Positions 45,798-56,460 of a stretch of DNA of 64,000 nt are shown here, piece by piece. Numbering within the stretch: position 1 is the stretch's first letter; the number at the start of each line of letters is the position of its first letter. A program made the position numbers and the translations under genes. The DNA comes from Mesonia algae. Its GTDB lineage: Bacteria > Bacteroidota > Bacteroidia > Flavobacteriales > Flavobacteriaceae. Location: assembly GCF_003253545.1 (NCBI RefSeq), contig NZ_QKYV01000002.1, positions 310,001 through 374,000 on the forward strand, written 5' to 3'. The notes under the pieces were generated by a model, which had not been told where the DNA came from, ran no database searches, and saw nothing but the letters and a program-made list of their open reading frames with translations.

Positions 45798-48344
45798 TTA
45801 TTCTTCTTCGTCGTTGGTGTTTTCAATAGTTGTGCCATCTTCATTTACGGTAGCATCTAAAATATCCTCATTTTCATCATCATCTTCATTAGCAACCTTA
45901 GCAACTGCAGCAATAGAATCATTTCCTTTTAAATTAATTAAACGAACTCCTTGCGTTGCACGCCCCATGGTACGTAAGCTTTCTACCGCAATTCTAATAG
46001 CTATTCCTGATTTATTAATGATCATTAAATCATCATTATCAGTTACACTTTTGATAGTTACCAGCTCTCCTGTTTTTTCGGTTATGGAAATGGTTTTTAC
46101 TCCTTTACCTCCACGGTTGGTGATTCTATAAATCTCCTCTCCCGTTTCAGGGTCATTGATGAATGTACGTTTACCATAACCATTTTCAGAAACTACTAAA
46201 ACGGTTTCTTCTTCTGGTTTCTCTACAGCAATCATTCCTACCACTTCATCTTTATCATGAGCCAAAGTAATACCTCTTACACCAGAAGCATTTCTACCCA
46301 TTGGACGTGTTTTACTCTCTTCAAAACGGATACATTTTCCACTTTTAAGCGCTAACATTACTTGACTATCTCCTGTTGTAAGTTTAGCAGAAAGTAATTC
46401 GTCACCTTCTTTAATTGTAATGGCATTAATACCATTTGTTCTCGGACGAGAATATTGCTCTAGGGATGTTTTTTTAACCTGCCCTTTTTTAGTAGCCATA
46501 ATCACATAATGACTATTAATATATTCTTCGTCTTTTAAATCTTGAGTACAAATAAAAGCGTTTACTCTATCTTCAGGATCTATATTAATCAAATTTTGAA
46601 TCGCTCTCCCTTTAGAAGACTTACTTCCTTCCGGGATTTCGTAGACACGCATCCAATAACATTTTCCTTGTTGTGTAAAGAAAATCATGTATTGGTGATT
46701 GGTTCCCACAAAAAGATACTCTAAGAAATCTTCATTTCTAGTAGTCGTGGCTTTAGAACCTACTCCTCCTCTATTTTGTTTCTTATATTCTGAAAGTGGA
46801 GTCCTTTTAATATATCCTGCGTGAGAGATAGAAATTACTACCTGTTCATCTGGGATCATATCTTCTATACTAAGATCTCCTCCTGCGTGGTTAATTTCAG
46901 ACCGTCTTTCATCACCATATTTTTCTTTTATCTCTAAAAGTTCTTCTTTGATGATAGACATTCTTCTTTCTTTACTTGCAAGAATATCTTTTAAGTCCTC
47001 AATCGTTTTCATTAACTCTTCATACTCAGCACGTAGTTTGTCTTGCTCAAGACCTGTTAATTGTCTTAAACGCATTTCTACGATGGCTTTCGCTTGAATT
47101 TCTGTTAACTCAAATCTATCTATTAATTTTTGACGAGCTTCTTCTGTATTACTAGATGCACGAATTAAGGCTATTACTTCATCAATATTATCAGAAGCAA
47201 TAATTAAACCTTCTAAGATGTGTGCGCGATCTTCTGCTTTCTTTAATTCAAATTCAGTTCTTCTAACTACAACTTCGTGACGGTGTTCTACAAAATATTG
47301 AATCATGTCTTTTAGATTCAACATTTGAGGTCTTCCTTTTACTAGTGCAATATTATTTACACTAAACGAAGATTGTAGCGCCGTATGCTTATATAAAGTA
47401 TTTAGAACAATGTTTGGGATAGCATCTCTTTTAAGAATATAAACGATACGCATACCGTTTCTATCAGACTCATCTCTAATAAGGGAAATACCTTCAATTT
47501 TCTTATCGTTTACTAGGTCAGCCGTTTTCTTAATCATATCGGCTTTATTCACCTGATATGGAATTTCAGTAACCACGATGCATTCTTTTCCTCTTACCTC
47601 TTCCATGGTGGCTTTAGCTCTCATGACAACTCTACCTCGACCAGTCTTAAAAGCTTCACGAACACCATCATAACCGTAAATAATTCCTCCAGTAGGAAAA
47701 TCTGGAGCTTTTACATGTTCTATAAGTTCATCAATTTCAATATCATGGTTATCGATATAAGCCATGGTACCATCAACTACTTCCGATAAGTTGTGAGGGG
47801 GCATATTAGTAGCCATACCTACCGCAATACCACTAGCTCCATTTACCAAAAGGTTAGGAACTCGTGTAGGTAAAACCGTTGGTTCTTTTAAAGTATCATC
47901 AAAGTTAAGAGAATGATCTACCGTATCTTTATCGATATCGGCAAGCATATCTTCACTAATTTTACGCATTCTAGCCTCGGTATATCGCATTGCTGCAGGG
48001 CTATCGCCATCTACAGATCCAAAGTTACCTTGACCATCTACCAACATATAGCGAAGACTCCATTCTTGTGCCATCCTTACCATGGCATCATATACAGATG
48101 TATCTCCGTGGGGGTGGTATTTACCAAGAACTTCTCCTACAATTCTTGCTGATTTTTTATGTGCTCGGTTGGAAAGTACGCCTAATTCATACATTCCAAA
48201 TAATACTCTACGGTGAACTGGTTTTAAACCATCACGTACATCTGGCAGAGCACGTGACACAATGACTGACATTGAGTAGTCAATGTAAGCCGATTTCATT
48301 TCATCTTCAATGTTGATAGGAATTAACTTCTCTCCTTCAGCCAT
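45798..48344 (-). CDS. gyrA: DNA gyrase subunit A
   Basis: An 848-residue type II topoisomerase subunit. The catalytic Tyr is Tyr121 in [10 protein letters not shown]. The quinolone-resistance region reads [13 protein letters not shown], with Thr82 at the E. coli Ser83 position and Asp86 at the Asp87 position. The C-terminal beta-pinwheel carries GyrA-box-like NRGGKGVK and repeated R-G signatures, which favours gyrase over topoisomerase IV. The tail is acidic ([10 protein letters not shown]..). It introduces negative supercoils together with GyrB, encoded elsewhere. A TPR gene follows at 10 bp. Confidence 0.96.
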   Translation of the reverse strand: MAEGEKLIPINIEDEMKSAYIDYSMSVIVSRALPDVRDGLKPVHRRVLFGMYELGVLSNRAHKKSARIVGEVLGKYHPHGDTSVYDAMVRMAQEWSLRYMLVDGQGNFGSVDGDSPAAMRYTEARMRKISEDMLADIDKDTVDHSLNFDDTLKEPTVLPTRVPNLLVNGASGIAVGMATNMPPHNLSEVVDGTMAYIDNHDIEIDELIEHVKAPDFPTGGIIYGYDGVREAFKTGRGRVVMRAKATMEEVRGKECIVVTEIPYQVNKADMIKKTADLVNDKKIEGISLIRDESDRNGMRIVYILKRDAIPNIVLNTLYKHTALQSSFSVNNIALVKGRPQMLNLKDMIQYFVEHRHEVVVRRTEFELKKAEDRAHILEGLIIASDNIDEVIALIRASSNTEEARQKLIDRFELTEIQAKAIVEMRLRQLTGLEQDKLRAEYEELMKTIEDLKDILASKERRMSIIKEELLEIKEKYGDERRSEINHAGGDLSIEDMIPDEQVVISISHAGYIKRTPLSEYKKQNRGGVGSKATTTRNEDFLEYLFVGTNHQYMIFFTQQGKCYWMRVYEIPEGSKSSKGRAIQNLINIDPEDRVNAFICTQDLKDEEYINSHYVIMATKKGQVKKTSLEQYSRPRTNGINAITIKEGDELLSAKLTTGDSQVMLALKSGKCIRFEESKTRPMGRNASGVRGITLAHDKDEVVGMIAVEKPEEETVLVVSENGYGKRTFINDPETGEEIYRITNRGGKGVKTISITEKTGELVTIKSVTDNDDLMIINKSGIAIRIAVESLRTMGRATQGVRLINLKGNDSIAAVAKVANEDDDENEDILDATVNEDGTTIENTNDEEE

Positions 48345-48586
48345 AAAAATTTATTTAGTTAATTTAATATTCTAACGTGGCAATTTAAGCATTTCAGCTA
48401 TTCTTTAAAGCCATTATGCAAGATTTTACGTATATTTTATTAACAAATATTTATCAGCCGTTCGTTAATAATTAAATGCTACTATTCTTTGATTTTACGC
48501 GGATATTTTGTCTATTAGCATAGTGTCTTTATTGAGGTACGGTTTTTGAACTTATGAGTTGAATTTAATTTAGAGAGAAGACAAAA

Positions 48587-51151
48587 ATGGACGATAATTT
48601 TTCACCCAGAGTAAAAGATGTTATAACATACAGCAAAGAAGAGGCTCTTCGTTTAGGTCACGATTTTATTGGGACAGAACATTTAGTCTTAGGATTACTT
48701 AGAGATGGTAATGGGAAAGCCATAGATATACTAGAGTCTTTAAATATAGATTTAGATCATTTAAGAAGGAAAGTAGAAATTTTAAGTCCGCTTAACGCGG
48801 ATAGCTCTACGCTTTCTAATGAGAAAAAGAATTTACATTTAACAAGACAGGCAGAAAGAGCTTTAAAAACCACCTTTCTAGAAGCTAAACTTTTTCAAAG
48901 TTCGTCGATCAATACGGCACACCTTTTATTATGTATTTTAAGAAATGAGAATGATCCTACCACCAAGCTTTTCAATAAGCTTAAAGTAGATTATGACAAT
49001 GTTAAAGACGAATTTAAATCTATGATCACACAAGATAATGATTATTTAGAAAGCCCTACCTCAGAGTCTTTTCCAGATGATGATACAGCTTCTAGCGAAA
49101 CCCCAAAAAACAACCCTTTTGGAGGAACAAACCCAAAGGCAGGGAAAGCTAATAAAAAGTCTAAGACTCCTGTTTTAGATAATTTCGGTAGAGATTTAAC
49201 CGAAATGGCCGACGATGGAAAATTAGATCCTGTGGTAGGTCGTGAAAAGGAAATTGAAAGAGTTTCTCAAATATTAAGCAGAAGAAAGAAAAACAACCCT
49301 TTACTTATTGGAGAACCTGGAGTTGGTAAAAGTGCTATCGCTGAAGGTTTAGCTTTAAGAATCGTTCAGAGAAAAGTGTCTAGAATTCTTTTTGACAAAC
49401 GTGTAGTTACTTTAGATTTAGCCAGCTTAGTAGCAGGCACCAAATACAGAGGTCAGTTTGAAGAGCGAATGAAGGCGGTAATGAATGAATTAGAAAAGAA
49501 TGATGATATTATTCTTTTTATAGATGAAATTCATACTATTGTAGGTGCTGGCGGTGCTACTGGAAGTTTAGATGCTAGCAATATGTTTAAACCTGCTTTA
49601 GCACGAGGTGAGCTGCAATGTATTGGCGCTACAACTTTAGATGAGTACAGACAACATATTGAAAAAGACGGAGCTTTAGAAAGAAGATTTCAAAAAGTAA
49701 TTATAGAACCTACAACCGTAGATGAAACTATAGAAATTCTTAACAATATTAAGTCGAAGTATGAATCTCATCACAATGTAAATTATACAGATGAAGCTAT
49801 TGAGGCTTGTGTAAAGCTAACCAATAGATATATGACCGATCGTTTTCTTCCAGACAAAGCTATTGATGCTTTAGATGAAGCTGGATCTCGTGTTCATATT
49901 ACCAATATTGAAGTTCCTAAGAAAATATTAGACTTAGAACGTCAATTAGATGAAGTTCGAGAAACTAAAAATACGGTTGTTAAGAAGCAAAAGTATGAAG
50001 AAGCAGCCAAACTTAGAGATGACGAAAAGAAAATTGAAAAGGAACTAGAAGTAGCTCAAGAACGTTGGGAAGAGGAATCTAAACAACACAAAGAAACCGT
50101 AACAGATGAGCATGTAGCCGATGTTGTTTCTATGATGACCAGTATTCCTGTAAACAGAATCGCACAAACTGAAAGTAACAAATTAGCCGAATTGCCTAAT
50201 CTAATTAAAGGAAAAGTAATCGGTCAAGATGAAGCTGTTAATAAAGTAGTAAAAGCGATTCAGCGAAATAGAGCCGGACTTAAAGACCCTAATAAACCCA
50301 TTGGTTCATTTATATTCTTAGGCCAAACAGGAGTCGGTAAAACTCAGTTAGCCAAAGTATTAGCAAAAGAATTATTTGACAACGAAGACACACTTATACG
50401 CATCGATATGAGTGAATATATGGAGAAATTTGCCGTTTCTAGATTAATAGGAGCACCTCCAGGATATGTAGGTTATGAAGAAGGGGGACAGTTAACTGAG
50501 AAAGTAAGACGTAAACCCTATGCGGTTGTTTTATTAGACGAGGTTGAAAAAGCGCATCCAGATGTATTTAATATGATGCTTCAGGTCTTAGATGATGGTT
50601 ATTTAACCGATAGCTTAGGTCGAAAAATAGACTTTAGAAATACGATTATCATTATGACCTCTAATATTGGGGCACGTAAGTTAAAAGATTTTGGACAAGG
50701 AGTTGGTTTTGGAACGCAAGCGAGAAAAACTCAAGCCGATGAAAATACTAGAAGTATTATAGAAAATGCACTTAAAAAAGCATTTGCACCAGAATTCTTA
50801 AATAGAATTGATGACGTAGTTATTTTCAACTCTTTAGAAAGAGAGCACATTCATAAAATTATTGATATTGAATTGGCCAAGCTGTTCTTTAGAATTGAAG
50901 ATTTAGGCTACAACCTAGAATTAACCGATGATGCAAAAGATTTCATTGCTGAAAAAGGATTTGATCAACAATATGGTGCAAGACCTTTAAACCGAGCGAT
51001 TCAGAAATATGTAGAAGACGCTTTAGCGGAAGAAATTATTACTTCAAAAATGGCAGAAGGTGATCACGTAAAAATGGATTTAGATAAGGAGAAAAAGGAA
51101 CTTACCATTGAGATAAAGAAAGCTGAAAAAAAGAAAGAAGAATCAGAATAA
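48587..51151 (+). CDS. clpC: Clp protease ATP-binding subunit ClpC
   Basis: An 854-residue class I Clp ATPase. The Clp N-domain (about 1-145) starts [23 protein letters not shown]1 has Walker [10 protein letters not shown] and Walker [15 protein letters not shown]/middle coiled coil around [18 protein letters not shown] marks ClpC rather than ClpA or ClpB. AAA2 has GQTGVGKTQ and [14 protein letters not shown]. It unfolds substrates for ClpP. The Bacteroidetes-type linker between the N-domain and AAA1 is long and Ser/Asn/Lys-rich (about 150-195). It is monocistronic and ends in a strong terminator. Confidence 0.95.
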   Translation: MDDNFSPRVKDVITYSKEEALRLGHDFIGTEHLVLGLLRDGNGKAIDILESLNIDLDHLRRKVEILSPLNADSSTLSNEKKNLHLTRQAERALKTTFLEAKLFQSSSINTAHLLLCILRNENDPTTKLFNKLKVDYDNVKDEFKSMITQDNDYLESPTSESFPDDDTASSETPKNNPFGGTNPKAGKANKKSKTPVLDNFGRDLTEMADDGKLDPVVGREKEIERVSQILSRRKKNNPLLIGEPGVGKSAIAEGLALRIVQRKVSRILFDKRVVTLDLASLVAGTKYRGQFEERMKAVMNELEKNDDIILFIDEIHTIVGAGGATGSLDASNMFKPALARGELQCIGATTLDEYRQHIEKDGALERRFQKVIIEPTTVDETIEILNNIKSKYESHHNVNYTDEAIEACVKLTNRYMTDRFLPDKAIDALDEAGSRVHITNIEVPKKILDLERQLDEVRETKNTVVKKQKYEEAAKLRDDEKKIEKELEVAQERWEEESKQHKETVTDEHVADVVSMMTSIPVNRIAQTESNKLAELPNLIKGKVIGQDEAVNKVVKAIQRNRAGLKDPNKPIGSFIFLGQTGVGKTQLAKVLAKELFDNEDTLIRIDMSEYMEKFAVSRLIGAPPGYVGYEEGGQLTEKVRRKPYAVVLLDEVEKAHPDVFNMMLQVLDDGYLTDSLGRKIDFRNTIIIMTSNIGARKLKDFGQGVGFGTQARKTQADENTRSIIENALKKAFAPEFLNRIDDVVIFNSLEREHIHKIIDIELAKLFFRIEDLGYNLELTDDAKDFIAEKGFDQQYGARPLNRAIQKYVEDALAEEIITSKMAEGDHVKMDLDKEKKELTIEIKKAEKKKEESE

Positions 51152-51170
51152 ATTATTGATTTTATATCAC

Positions 51171-51203
51171 AAAAAAAGCCTTCTGTAACAGAAGGCTTTT
51201 TTT
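51171..51203. terminator. Bidirectional hairpin terminator
   Basis: A7-GCCTTC (51171-51183) pairs with GAAGGC-T7 (51191-51203) around a seven-base loop. It separates clpC from convergent hutH. Confidence 0.87.
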
Positions 51204-51222
51204 ATTTTTTAAGTTAACCTAA

Positions 51223-52737
51223 TTAACTACAAAACATTAAATCTTTATCTATACTAAATTGATGCAAAAAGCGCTTAGCATTAGCAATTTCGGTAGCCAT
51301 AACTTTGTCTTGTTTAACTACTGGGACCTCTTCCCTAAAACCACTCACAAGTTGTTCTATAAAAGGTGAAGATTTTAAAGGTTCTCTATAATATAATGCT
51401 TGTGATGCATTAAATAATTCAATAGCTAAAACCGAGTTTAAGTTTTCTACCACTTTAATTAGTTTGGTAGCTGAATTTGCTCCCATACTTACGTGATCTT
51501 CTTGTCCGTTTGAAGAAACAATAGAATCTATACTCGCTGGAGTACACAATTGTTTATTTTGACTTACAATACTCGCTGCTGTATATTGTGGTATCATAAA
51601 CCCGTTATTTAAACCTGGGTCATCAACTAAAAACATGGGTAAACCTCGCAGACCAGAAACGAGTTGATAAATTCTTCTTTCAGAAATATTAGCTAATTCC
51701 GCGACAGCGATAGCCAAATAATCCATGGCTAAAGCTAAAGGCTGACCGTGAAAATTACCTCCTGAAATTATTTTATCCTCCTCTACAAAAAGATTAGGAT
51801 TATCGGTAACGCTATTGATTTCGGTTTTAACGGTCTGATGAACAAAACGAATGGTGTCTTTTGAAGCACCGTGAACCTGAGGAATACATCTAAAAGAATA
51901 CGGATCTTGTACACTTTCTTTCGTTTTTGCGGCAATCTCACTTCCTTCTAAGAAACTCAAAATTCGCTCCGCAGTTTTTACTTGTCCTCGATGTGGTCTT
52001 ACTTCGTGTACCAATGGATCAAAAGGTGATAGATTGCAATCAAAACCTTCTACCGAAACCGCTCCAATAGCATCTGCCAAATAAGAATGTTTATAAACTT
52101 CTATCAATGAAAATACAGCGTGAGCACTCATAAATTGAGTTCCGTTAAGCAAAGCTAAACCTTCTTTAGATCTTAACGCTAAAGGTTCCCATTTTTTAGA
52201 TTTTAATACTTTCGCGGATGTTTCTACTTTTCCTTTGTACACCACTTCTCCTCTACCTAATAATGGCAAAGACATATGTGCTAAAGGTGACAAATCCCCA
52301 GAAGCTCCAAGAGAGCCTTGTTCATAAACTACTGGTAAAATGTCGTTATTAAAAAACTCAATTAAACGCTCTACCGTTTGTAAAGCGATCCCTGAATGTC
52401 CGTAACTAAGAGATTGAATTTTTAACAACAACATGATCTTTACAATCTTGTCATTAACCTTATCCCCTGTTCCACAAGCATGAGAGATAACCAAGTTTTC
52501 TTGTAATTGAACGAGTTTATCTTTAGAGATTTTTACATTACACAAAGAACCAAATCCTGTATTTATTCCATAAAAAGGCTCAACTGAATTATCTATTTTT
52601 TGATCTAAATAATTTCTCGATTTTTGAATATATAATTTAGCTTCTTCACTTAAAGCTAATTGAATATTTTCATCAATTATTTTTTGAATATGGTGAATAT
52701 CTAATATATCTCTACTTATATAATGGGTTTCTCTCAT
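51223..52737 (-). CDS. hutH: Histidine ammonia-lyase
   Basis: A 504-residue MIO-dependent lyase. The self-cyclising Ala-Ser-Gly triad is in GSLGASGDLSPLAHM (residues 145-147). The catalytic Tyr is in YGINTGFG (Tyr56), and the selectivity position reads NLVISHACGTG with Ser-His, as in histidine lyases. It deaminates L-histidine to urocanate. No hutU, hutI or hutG gene is nearby. It is downstream of nnr, but a good promoter lies inside the 3' end of nnr, so it can be made alone. The word CTTTCGCGGATG lies at 52209-52220. Confidence 0.92.
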   Translation of the reverse strand: MRETHYISRDILDIHHIQKIIDENIQLALSEEAKLYIQKSRNYLDQKIDNSVEPFYGINTGFGSLCNVKISKDKLVQLQENLVISHACGTGDKVNDKIVKIMLLLKIQSLSYGHSGIALQTVERLIEFFNNDILPVVYEQGSLGASGDLSPLAHMSLPLLGRGEVVYKGKVETSAKVLKSKKWEPLALRSKEGLALLNGTQFMSAHAVFSLIEVYKHSYLADAIGAVSVEGFDCNLSPFDPLVHEVRPHRGQVKTAERILSFLEGSEIAAKTKESVQDPYSFRCIPQVHGASKDTIRFVHQTVKTEINSVTDNPNLFVEEDKIISGGNFHGQPLALAMDYLAIAVAELANISERRIYQLVSGLRGLPMFLVDDPGLNNGFMIPQYTAASIVSQNKQLCTPASIDSIVSSNGQEDHVSMGANSATKLIKVVENLNSVLAIELFNASQALYYREPLKSSPFIEQLVSGFREEVPVVKQDKVMATEIANAKRFLHQFSIDKDLMFCS

Positions 52738-52767
52738 AGTTAATTTCTAAATAGGTTAATCAATTCG

Positions 52768-52798
52768 CAAAATTAAGCTTTTGTTTCAGGTTTTTCAA
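52768..52798 (-). promoter_or_regulatory. Promoter of hutH inside the 3' end of nnr
   Basis: On the minus strand: TTG (52798-52796), 20-bp spacer, TAATTTTG (52775-52768). It overlaps the last codons of nnr, showing that hutH has its own promoter. Confidence 0.65.
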
Positions 52799-54299
52799 AC
52801 AAACTGCGAATCGCTTTTCCTAAATATTCTATGATGTCTCCAGCGATTAATGCATCTGGAACAGAATCAGCTATTACCATATCTCCTGCTTGCGCATGAA
52901 TGTAAACTCCAAATACTGCAGCAATGGCTGGATCATAGCCTTGTGCCAATAATCCTGTGATTACCCCAGATAACACATCTCCACTTCCGGCCGTTGCCAT
53001 ACCAGGATTACCGGTGGTATTTATATAAATATTATCGCTAGAAATAGTCATGGTATAAGAACCTTTAACCACTATGGTTACTTTATATTTTTTAGAAAAC
53101 TCTTGTACCTTATCGAGCTTTTCAAAATCATTGTTCCAACTACCAATTAAACGTTCTAACTCTTTAGGATGAGGAGTTAAAACAGACTTTTCTGGTATTA
53201 ACTCTAATAATTCTGGATGCTTACTCAGCATGTTAAGTCCGTCTGCATCAATAAGCATAGGCGTTTTAACTTGGTGAAGCAAACTGGTTAATAGTTCAAT
53301 CGATTTTTCGTGAGTTCCTGCTCCCATTCCAAAACCAATAATATCACCTTCTTTTAATTCTAATTGGGTTTCAACTAAATGAATGTCGTGAGGTACAACA
53401 TTTACCATAGCTTCGGGTAAACTAGTTTGTAAAATATCATACCCACATTGCGGAATTACCGATGTCAACTTCCCTACTCCTGTTCTTAATGCTGCTTTAC
53501 TAGAAAGAACAACGCTACCCATCATACCATAACTTCCACCAACAATGTATGCATGCCCATAATCTCCTTTATGAGTAAACTTAGACCTTGGTTGGTATAA
53601 ACTTACCGCTTGCTCCTTTCCTATTAATATCGCTTTCGCGGATGTTTCAGCTAAATACTTTCTATCGATACCTATATCAATAATTTGAACGTTTCCAGCA
53701 TAAGAAGCTGTTTCTGGTAAGAAAAAAGCCAATTTTGGAGCCTGAAAAGTCAAAGTATAATTTGCTTCTATAATAGGTTGATCTTTAATTACACCATCTG
53801 CCAGCATACCTGAAGGCATATCAATAGCAACTTTAAAAGCTTTTGAATCGTTGATACGAGTAATTAATTTTTGCACCCAACCTACCAGTGGTCTGTTTAA
53901 ACCAATTCCAAATATGGCATCAATCACAAAATCGTTAGATTTAATTTCAGGAAAATCTTCTTCAGATTTCAAAAGAACAGGCCTACTTTTAGTTTCTTCT
54001 TTAACCACTCTATAATTTGCCAAAAAACCATCGGACCTTTTATCACTGTAATTAACCACATAAACATCTACGTGATAACCTTGTTCCATTAACTTTCTAG
54101 CCACCACCAGGCCATCTCCTCCATTATTCCCTATTCCACAGAAAACTTTAATTTTTATTTCAGCTCCATTTAGTCTGTTATTGATTTCCTCAAAAATTTT
54201 AGTGGACGCTCTTTCCATAAGCTCCAAAGAAGTAATTTGTTGATTTTTTTGAGTAATTTGATCAGCTTCGTGCAATTGTTGAGCAGTAAATATTTTCAT
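52773..54299 (-). CDS. nnr: Bifunctional NAD(P)H-hydrate epimerase / ADP-dependent NAD(P)H-hydrate dehydratase
   Basis: A 508-residue fusion. The N-terminal epimerase (YjeF-N, about 1-215) has FCGIGNNGGDGLVVAR and the substrate loop DAIFGIGLNRPL. The C-terminal carbohydrate-kinase-like dehydratase (about 225-500) has SKFTHKGDYGHAYIVGGSYG, the SVLTPHPKELERLIG segment and the NPGMATAGSGDVLSG motif. It repairs hydrated NADH and NADPH. The word CGCTTTCGCGGATG (53631-53644) lies in the interdomain part. A divergent -7 box precedes it. It is upstream of hutH in the same direction. Confidence 0.95.
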   Translation of the reverse strand: MKIFTAQQLHEADQITQKNQQITSLELMERASTKIFEEINNRLNGAEIKIKVFCGIGNNGGDGLVVARKLMEQGYHVDVYVVNYSDKRSDGFLANYRVVKEETKSRPVLLKSEEDFPEIKSNDFVIDAIFGIGLNRPLVGWVQKLITRINDSKAFKVAIDMPSGMLADGVIKDQPIIEANYTLTFQAPKLAFFLPETASYAGNVQIIDIGIDRKYLAETSAKAILIGKEQAVSLYQPRSKFTHKGDYGHAYIVGGSYGMMGSVVLSSKAALRTGVGKLTSVIPQCGYDILQTSLPEAMVNVVPHDIHLVETQLELKEGDIIGFGMGAGTHEKSIELLTSLLHQVKTPMLIDADGLNMLSKHPELLELIPEKSVLTPHPKELERLIGSWNNDFEKLDKVQEFSKKYKVTIVVKGSYTMTISSDNIYINTTGNPGMATAGSGDVLSGVITGLLAQGYDPAIAAVFGVYIHAQAGDMVIADSVPDALIAGDIIEYLGKAIRSLFEKPETKA

Positions 54300-54315
54300 T
54301 GTTTTCTGTTTTACA

Positions 54316-54323
54316 CAAATATA
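54316..54323 (-). promoter_or_regulatory. Candidate -7 box of nnr
   Basis: On the minus strand: TATATTTG, 16 bp before the nnr start codon. No TTG is visible at about 20 bp, so it is a -7 match only. Confidence 0.45.
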
Positions 54324-54366
54324 ACATTCTTTAAAAACTTGATGTAAATAAACTCCAATTTGATTG

Positions 54367-54397
54367 TTGGTAGAATAAATGCAATACTTTACATTTG
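54367..54397 (+). promoter_or_regulatory. Promoter of gcvT
   Basis: TTG (54367-54369), 20-bp spacer, TACATTTG (54390-54397). The TTG of the -7 box at 54395 mimics an in-frame start. The true start is ATG 54413, 15 bp downstream of the box. Confidence 0.75.
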
Positions 54398-54412
54398 CAA
54401 AAATTTTATCCT

Positions 54413-55495
54413 ATGAAAAACACACAACTTACCCATATACATGAACAATTAGGAGCCAAAATGGTTCCGTTTGCAGGTTATAACATGCCTGTTTCTTATG
54501 AAGGCGTAAACGCTGAACACGAAACAGTTCGTAAGAATTTAGGTGTTTTTGATGTTTCTCACATGGGAGAATTTTTGGTTTCTGGACCTCAAGCGTTAGA
54601 GCTTATTCAAAAAATAACTACGAATGACGCTTCTAAATTAGTAGATGGGAAAGCACAATATACGTGTATGCCCAACCATGATGGTGGAATTGTAGATGAT
54701 TTGATTATCTACAGAATGAATGAAGAAAAATATCTTCTTGTAGTAAATGCATCTAATATCGATAAAGATTGGAACTGGATTGCGGAAAACAATACGATGG
54801 AGGCCGATATTAAAGACCTTTCTGAAGAATATTGTTTACTAGCTGTTCAAGGACCAAAAGCTATTGAAGCAATGCAGTCTTTAACACCTATTGATCTGGC
54901 TGCGATTAAATTCTACAATTTTGAAATTGGTGAATTTGCAGGAGAAGAGCACATCATCATCTCTGCTACAGGTTATACTGGAAGTGGCGGATTTGAAATT
55001 TATTGCAAAAACCAAAATGCAGAGGCTATCTGGGCTGCTATTTTAAAAGCAGGAGAAGATTACGGAATTAAGCCTATAGGACTTGCAGCAAGAGATACCT
55101 TAAGATTAGAAATGGGGTTTTGTCTTTACGGAAATGATATAGACGATACTACATCTCCTATCGAAGCAGGTTTAGGATGGATTACTAAATTCAGTAAAGA
55201 TTTTATTAGTTCAGAAAAATTTAAAAAAGAAAAAGAGGAAGGTCCTACACGAAGATTAGTAGGTTTTGAAATGCAAGAGAGAGGAATCCCTAGAAAAGAT
55301 TACCCTATTGTAGATAAAGATGGTAATGAGATTGGCTATGTAACCTCTGGGACGCAATCTCCTTCAACAGGTAAAGCTATTGGAATGGGATATGTAAAAA
55401 CCGAATTTAAAGCAGTAGATACTCCTATTTTTATTCAAATTAGAAAGAAAACCATTCCGGCAACGGTAGTAAAATTGCCTTTTTATAAGGCTTAA
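54413..55495 (+). CDS. gcvT: Glycine cleavage system aminomethyltransferase (T protein)
   Basis: A 360-residue GcvT. The start [20 protein letters not shown] is fixed by the promoter. Signatures: [36 protein letters not shown]-type strand as [24 protein letters not shown] and [14 protein letters not shown]. It transfers the methylene group of aminomethyl-lipoyl H protein to tetrahydrofolate. gcvH and gcvP are not in the window. It is followed by a long-loop hairpin terminator. Confidence 0.96.
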   Translation: MKNTQLTHIHEQLGAKMVPFAGYNMPVSYEGVNAEHETVRKNLGVFDVSHMGEFLVSGPQALELIQKITTNDASKLVDGKAQYTCMPNHDGGIVDDLIIYRMNEEKYLLVVNASNIDKDWNWIAENNTMEADIKDLSEEYCLLAVQGPKAIEAMQSLTPIDLAAIKFYNFEIGEFAGEEHIIISATGYTGSGGFEIYCKNQNAEAIWAAILKAGEDYGIKPIGLAARDTLRLEMGFCLYGNDIDDTTSPIEAGLGWITKFSKDFISSEKFKKEKEEGPTRRLVGFEMQERGIPRKDYPIVDKDGNEIGYVTSGTQSPSTGKAIGMGYVKTEFKAVDTPIFIQIRKKTIPATVVKLPFYKA

Positions 55496-55513
55496 ATTTA
55501 CTTTTCATTTATA

Positions 55514-55561
55514 AAAAACTAGTGTTCAAGAAAATTTAAGACCTTCTTAGCACTAGTTTTT
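55514..55561 (+). terminator. Hairpin terminator after gcvT
   Basis: AAAAACTAGTG (55514-55524) pairs with CACTAGTTTTT (55551-55561) with a 26-base loop. The stop codon that bounds the next open frame (TAG, 55554-55556) lies in its right arm. Confidence 0.6.
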
Positions 55562-55601
55562 CATTTTTACACGTTTTAAAAGAAAAACACTTATTAAAAA
55601 C

Positions 55602-56420
55602 ATAAAAAAAATATTAATCCTTGGCGGAAGCGGTTTTTTAGGTCAGGCTCTTTACAAAGAACTCCTGCCCTACTTTAACACCCACGGCACCTATCGAACT
55701 CCGCATAGTACTTGGGATAACAACCAACAATTTCATTGGTGGGATGCAGAAACAGAAAGTGTAAGCTTTTTATTAGAGTCGTTACAACCAGATCTTATTA
55801 TTTGCGCTTTACGCGGAAATTTTAACGCACAAATTTACGCACATTTTGAAGCCATTGAATATGTAATGAAAACCGATAACAAAATCATTTTTCTATCTTC
55901 TTCTAATGTGTTTGACGCCTTCTCCAATTACCCCTCTTACGAATACGACAAAACCTTATCAATAAGCGTATACGGGCGTTTTAAAATTAAAATTGAAAAT
56001 GCTTTACTGCGTTTGCCAGTAAAAAATTATGCTATCGCCAGAATTCCTATGATATACGGAGCTAATTCTCCGCGTTTAGAAGAATTAAAAACCTTTCATA
56101 AAATAGAAGAATCTATAGAGGTTTTTCCCAATGTAGTAATGAATGCTACTAGCATAACCCGATTTACCCAGCAAATTCATTATATAATTAATCACAATTT
56201 AGGAGGAGTTTTTCATTTAGGAAGTAAAGATTTAATTCATCATAAAGATTTGGTGATGGAAATATGCAAGAAAATAGACCTTCATGATCTTACGTTTAAA
56301 AATGTTTACGACTCTAATGAAGATCGTTTTATAGCCGTTTTACCCAAAGACAATTTGCTACCCGATAATTTACAGTTTACCGTAGAAGATGTTGTAGAAG
56401 ATTCAATAGTGTTTCATTAG
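55602..56420 (+). CDS. RmlD-like NAD(P)-dependent sugar-nucleotide reductase (non-canonical start)
   Basis: A Rossmann-fold reductase of the RmlD/NAD-dependent epimerase group. The first ATG in the frame is at 55866, deep inside the protein, and would leave only 184 residues without the cofactor site. The frame is open upstream. KKILILGGSGFLGQALYKEL, the perfect N-terminal NAD(P)-binding motif, begins right after an ATA codon at 55602. The other in-frame options are ATT at 55593 or 55563; no ATG, GTG or TTG exists. With ATA the protein is 272 residues. Later motifs IIFLSSSNVFDAF and YGRFKIKIENALL (YxxxK) support the family. It is either translated from ATA/ATT or newly inactivated. Confidence 0.7.
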   Translation: MKKILILGGSGFLGQALYKELLPYFNTHGTYRTPHSTWDNNQQFHWWDAETESVSFLLESLQPDLIICALRGNFNAQIYAHFEAIEYVMKTDNKIIFLSSSNVFDAFSNYPSYEYDKTLSISVYGRFKIKIENALLRLPVKNYAIARIPMIYGANSPRLEELKTFHKIEESIEVFPNVVMNATSITRFTQQIHYIINHNLGGVFHLGSKDLIHHKDLVMEICKKIDLHDLTFKNVYDSNEDRFIAVLPKDNLLPDNLQFTVEDVVEDSIVFH

Positions 56421-56460
56421 ACTTTATTACCTTTAAGCTTAAACAAAATTGAAATCAAAA

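Noticed and set aside
45788-45844. N-terminal extension of the TPR protein
   Set aside because: It overlaps the end of gyrA, and the ATG at 45787 begins a proper signal peptide.
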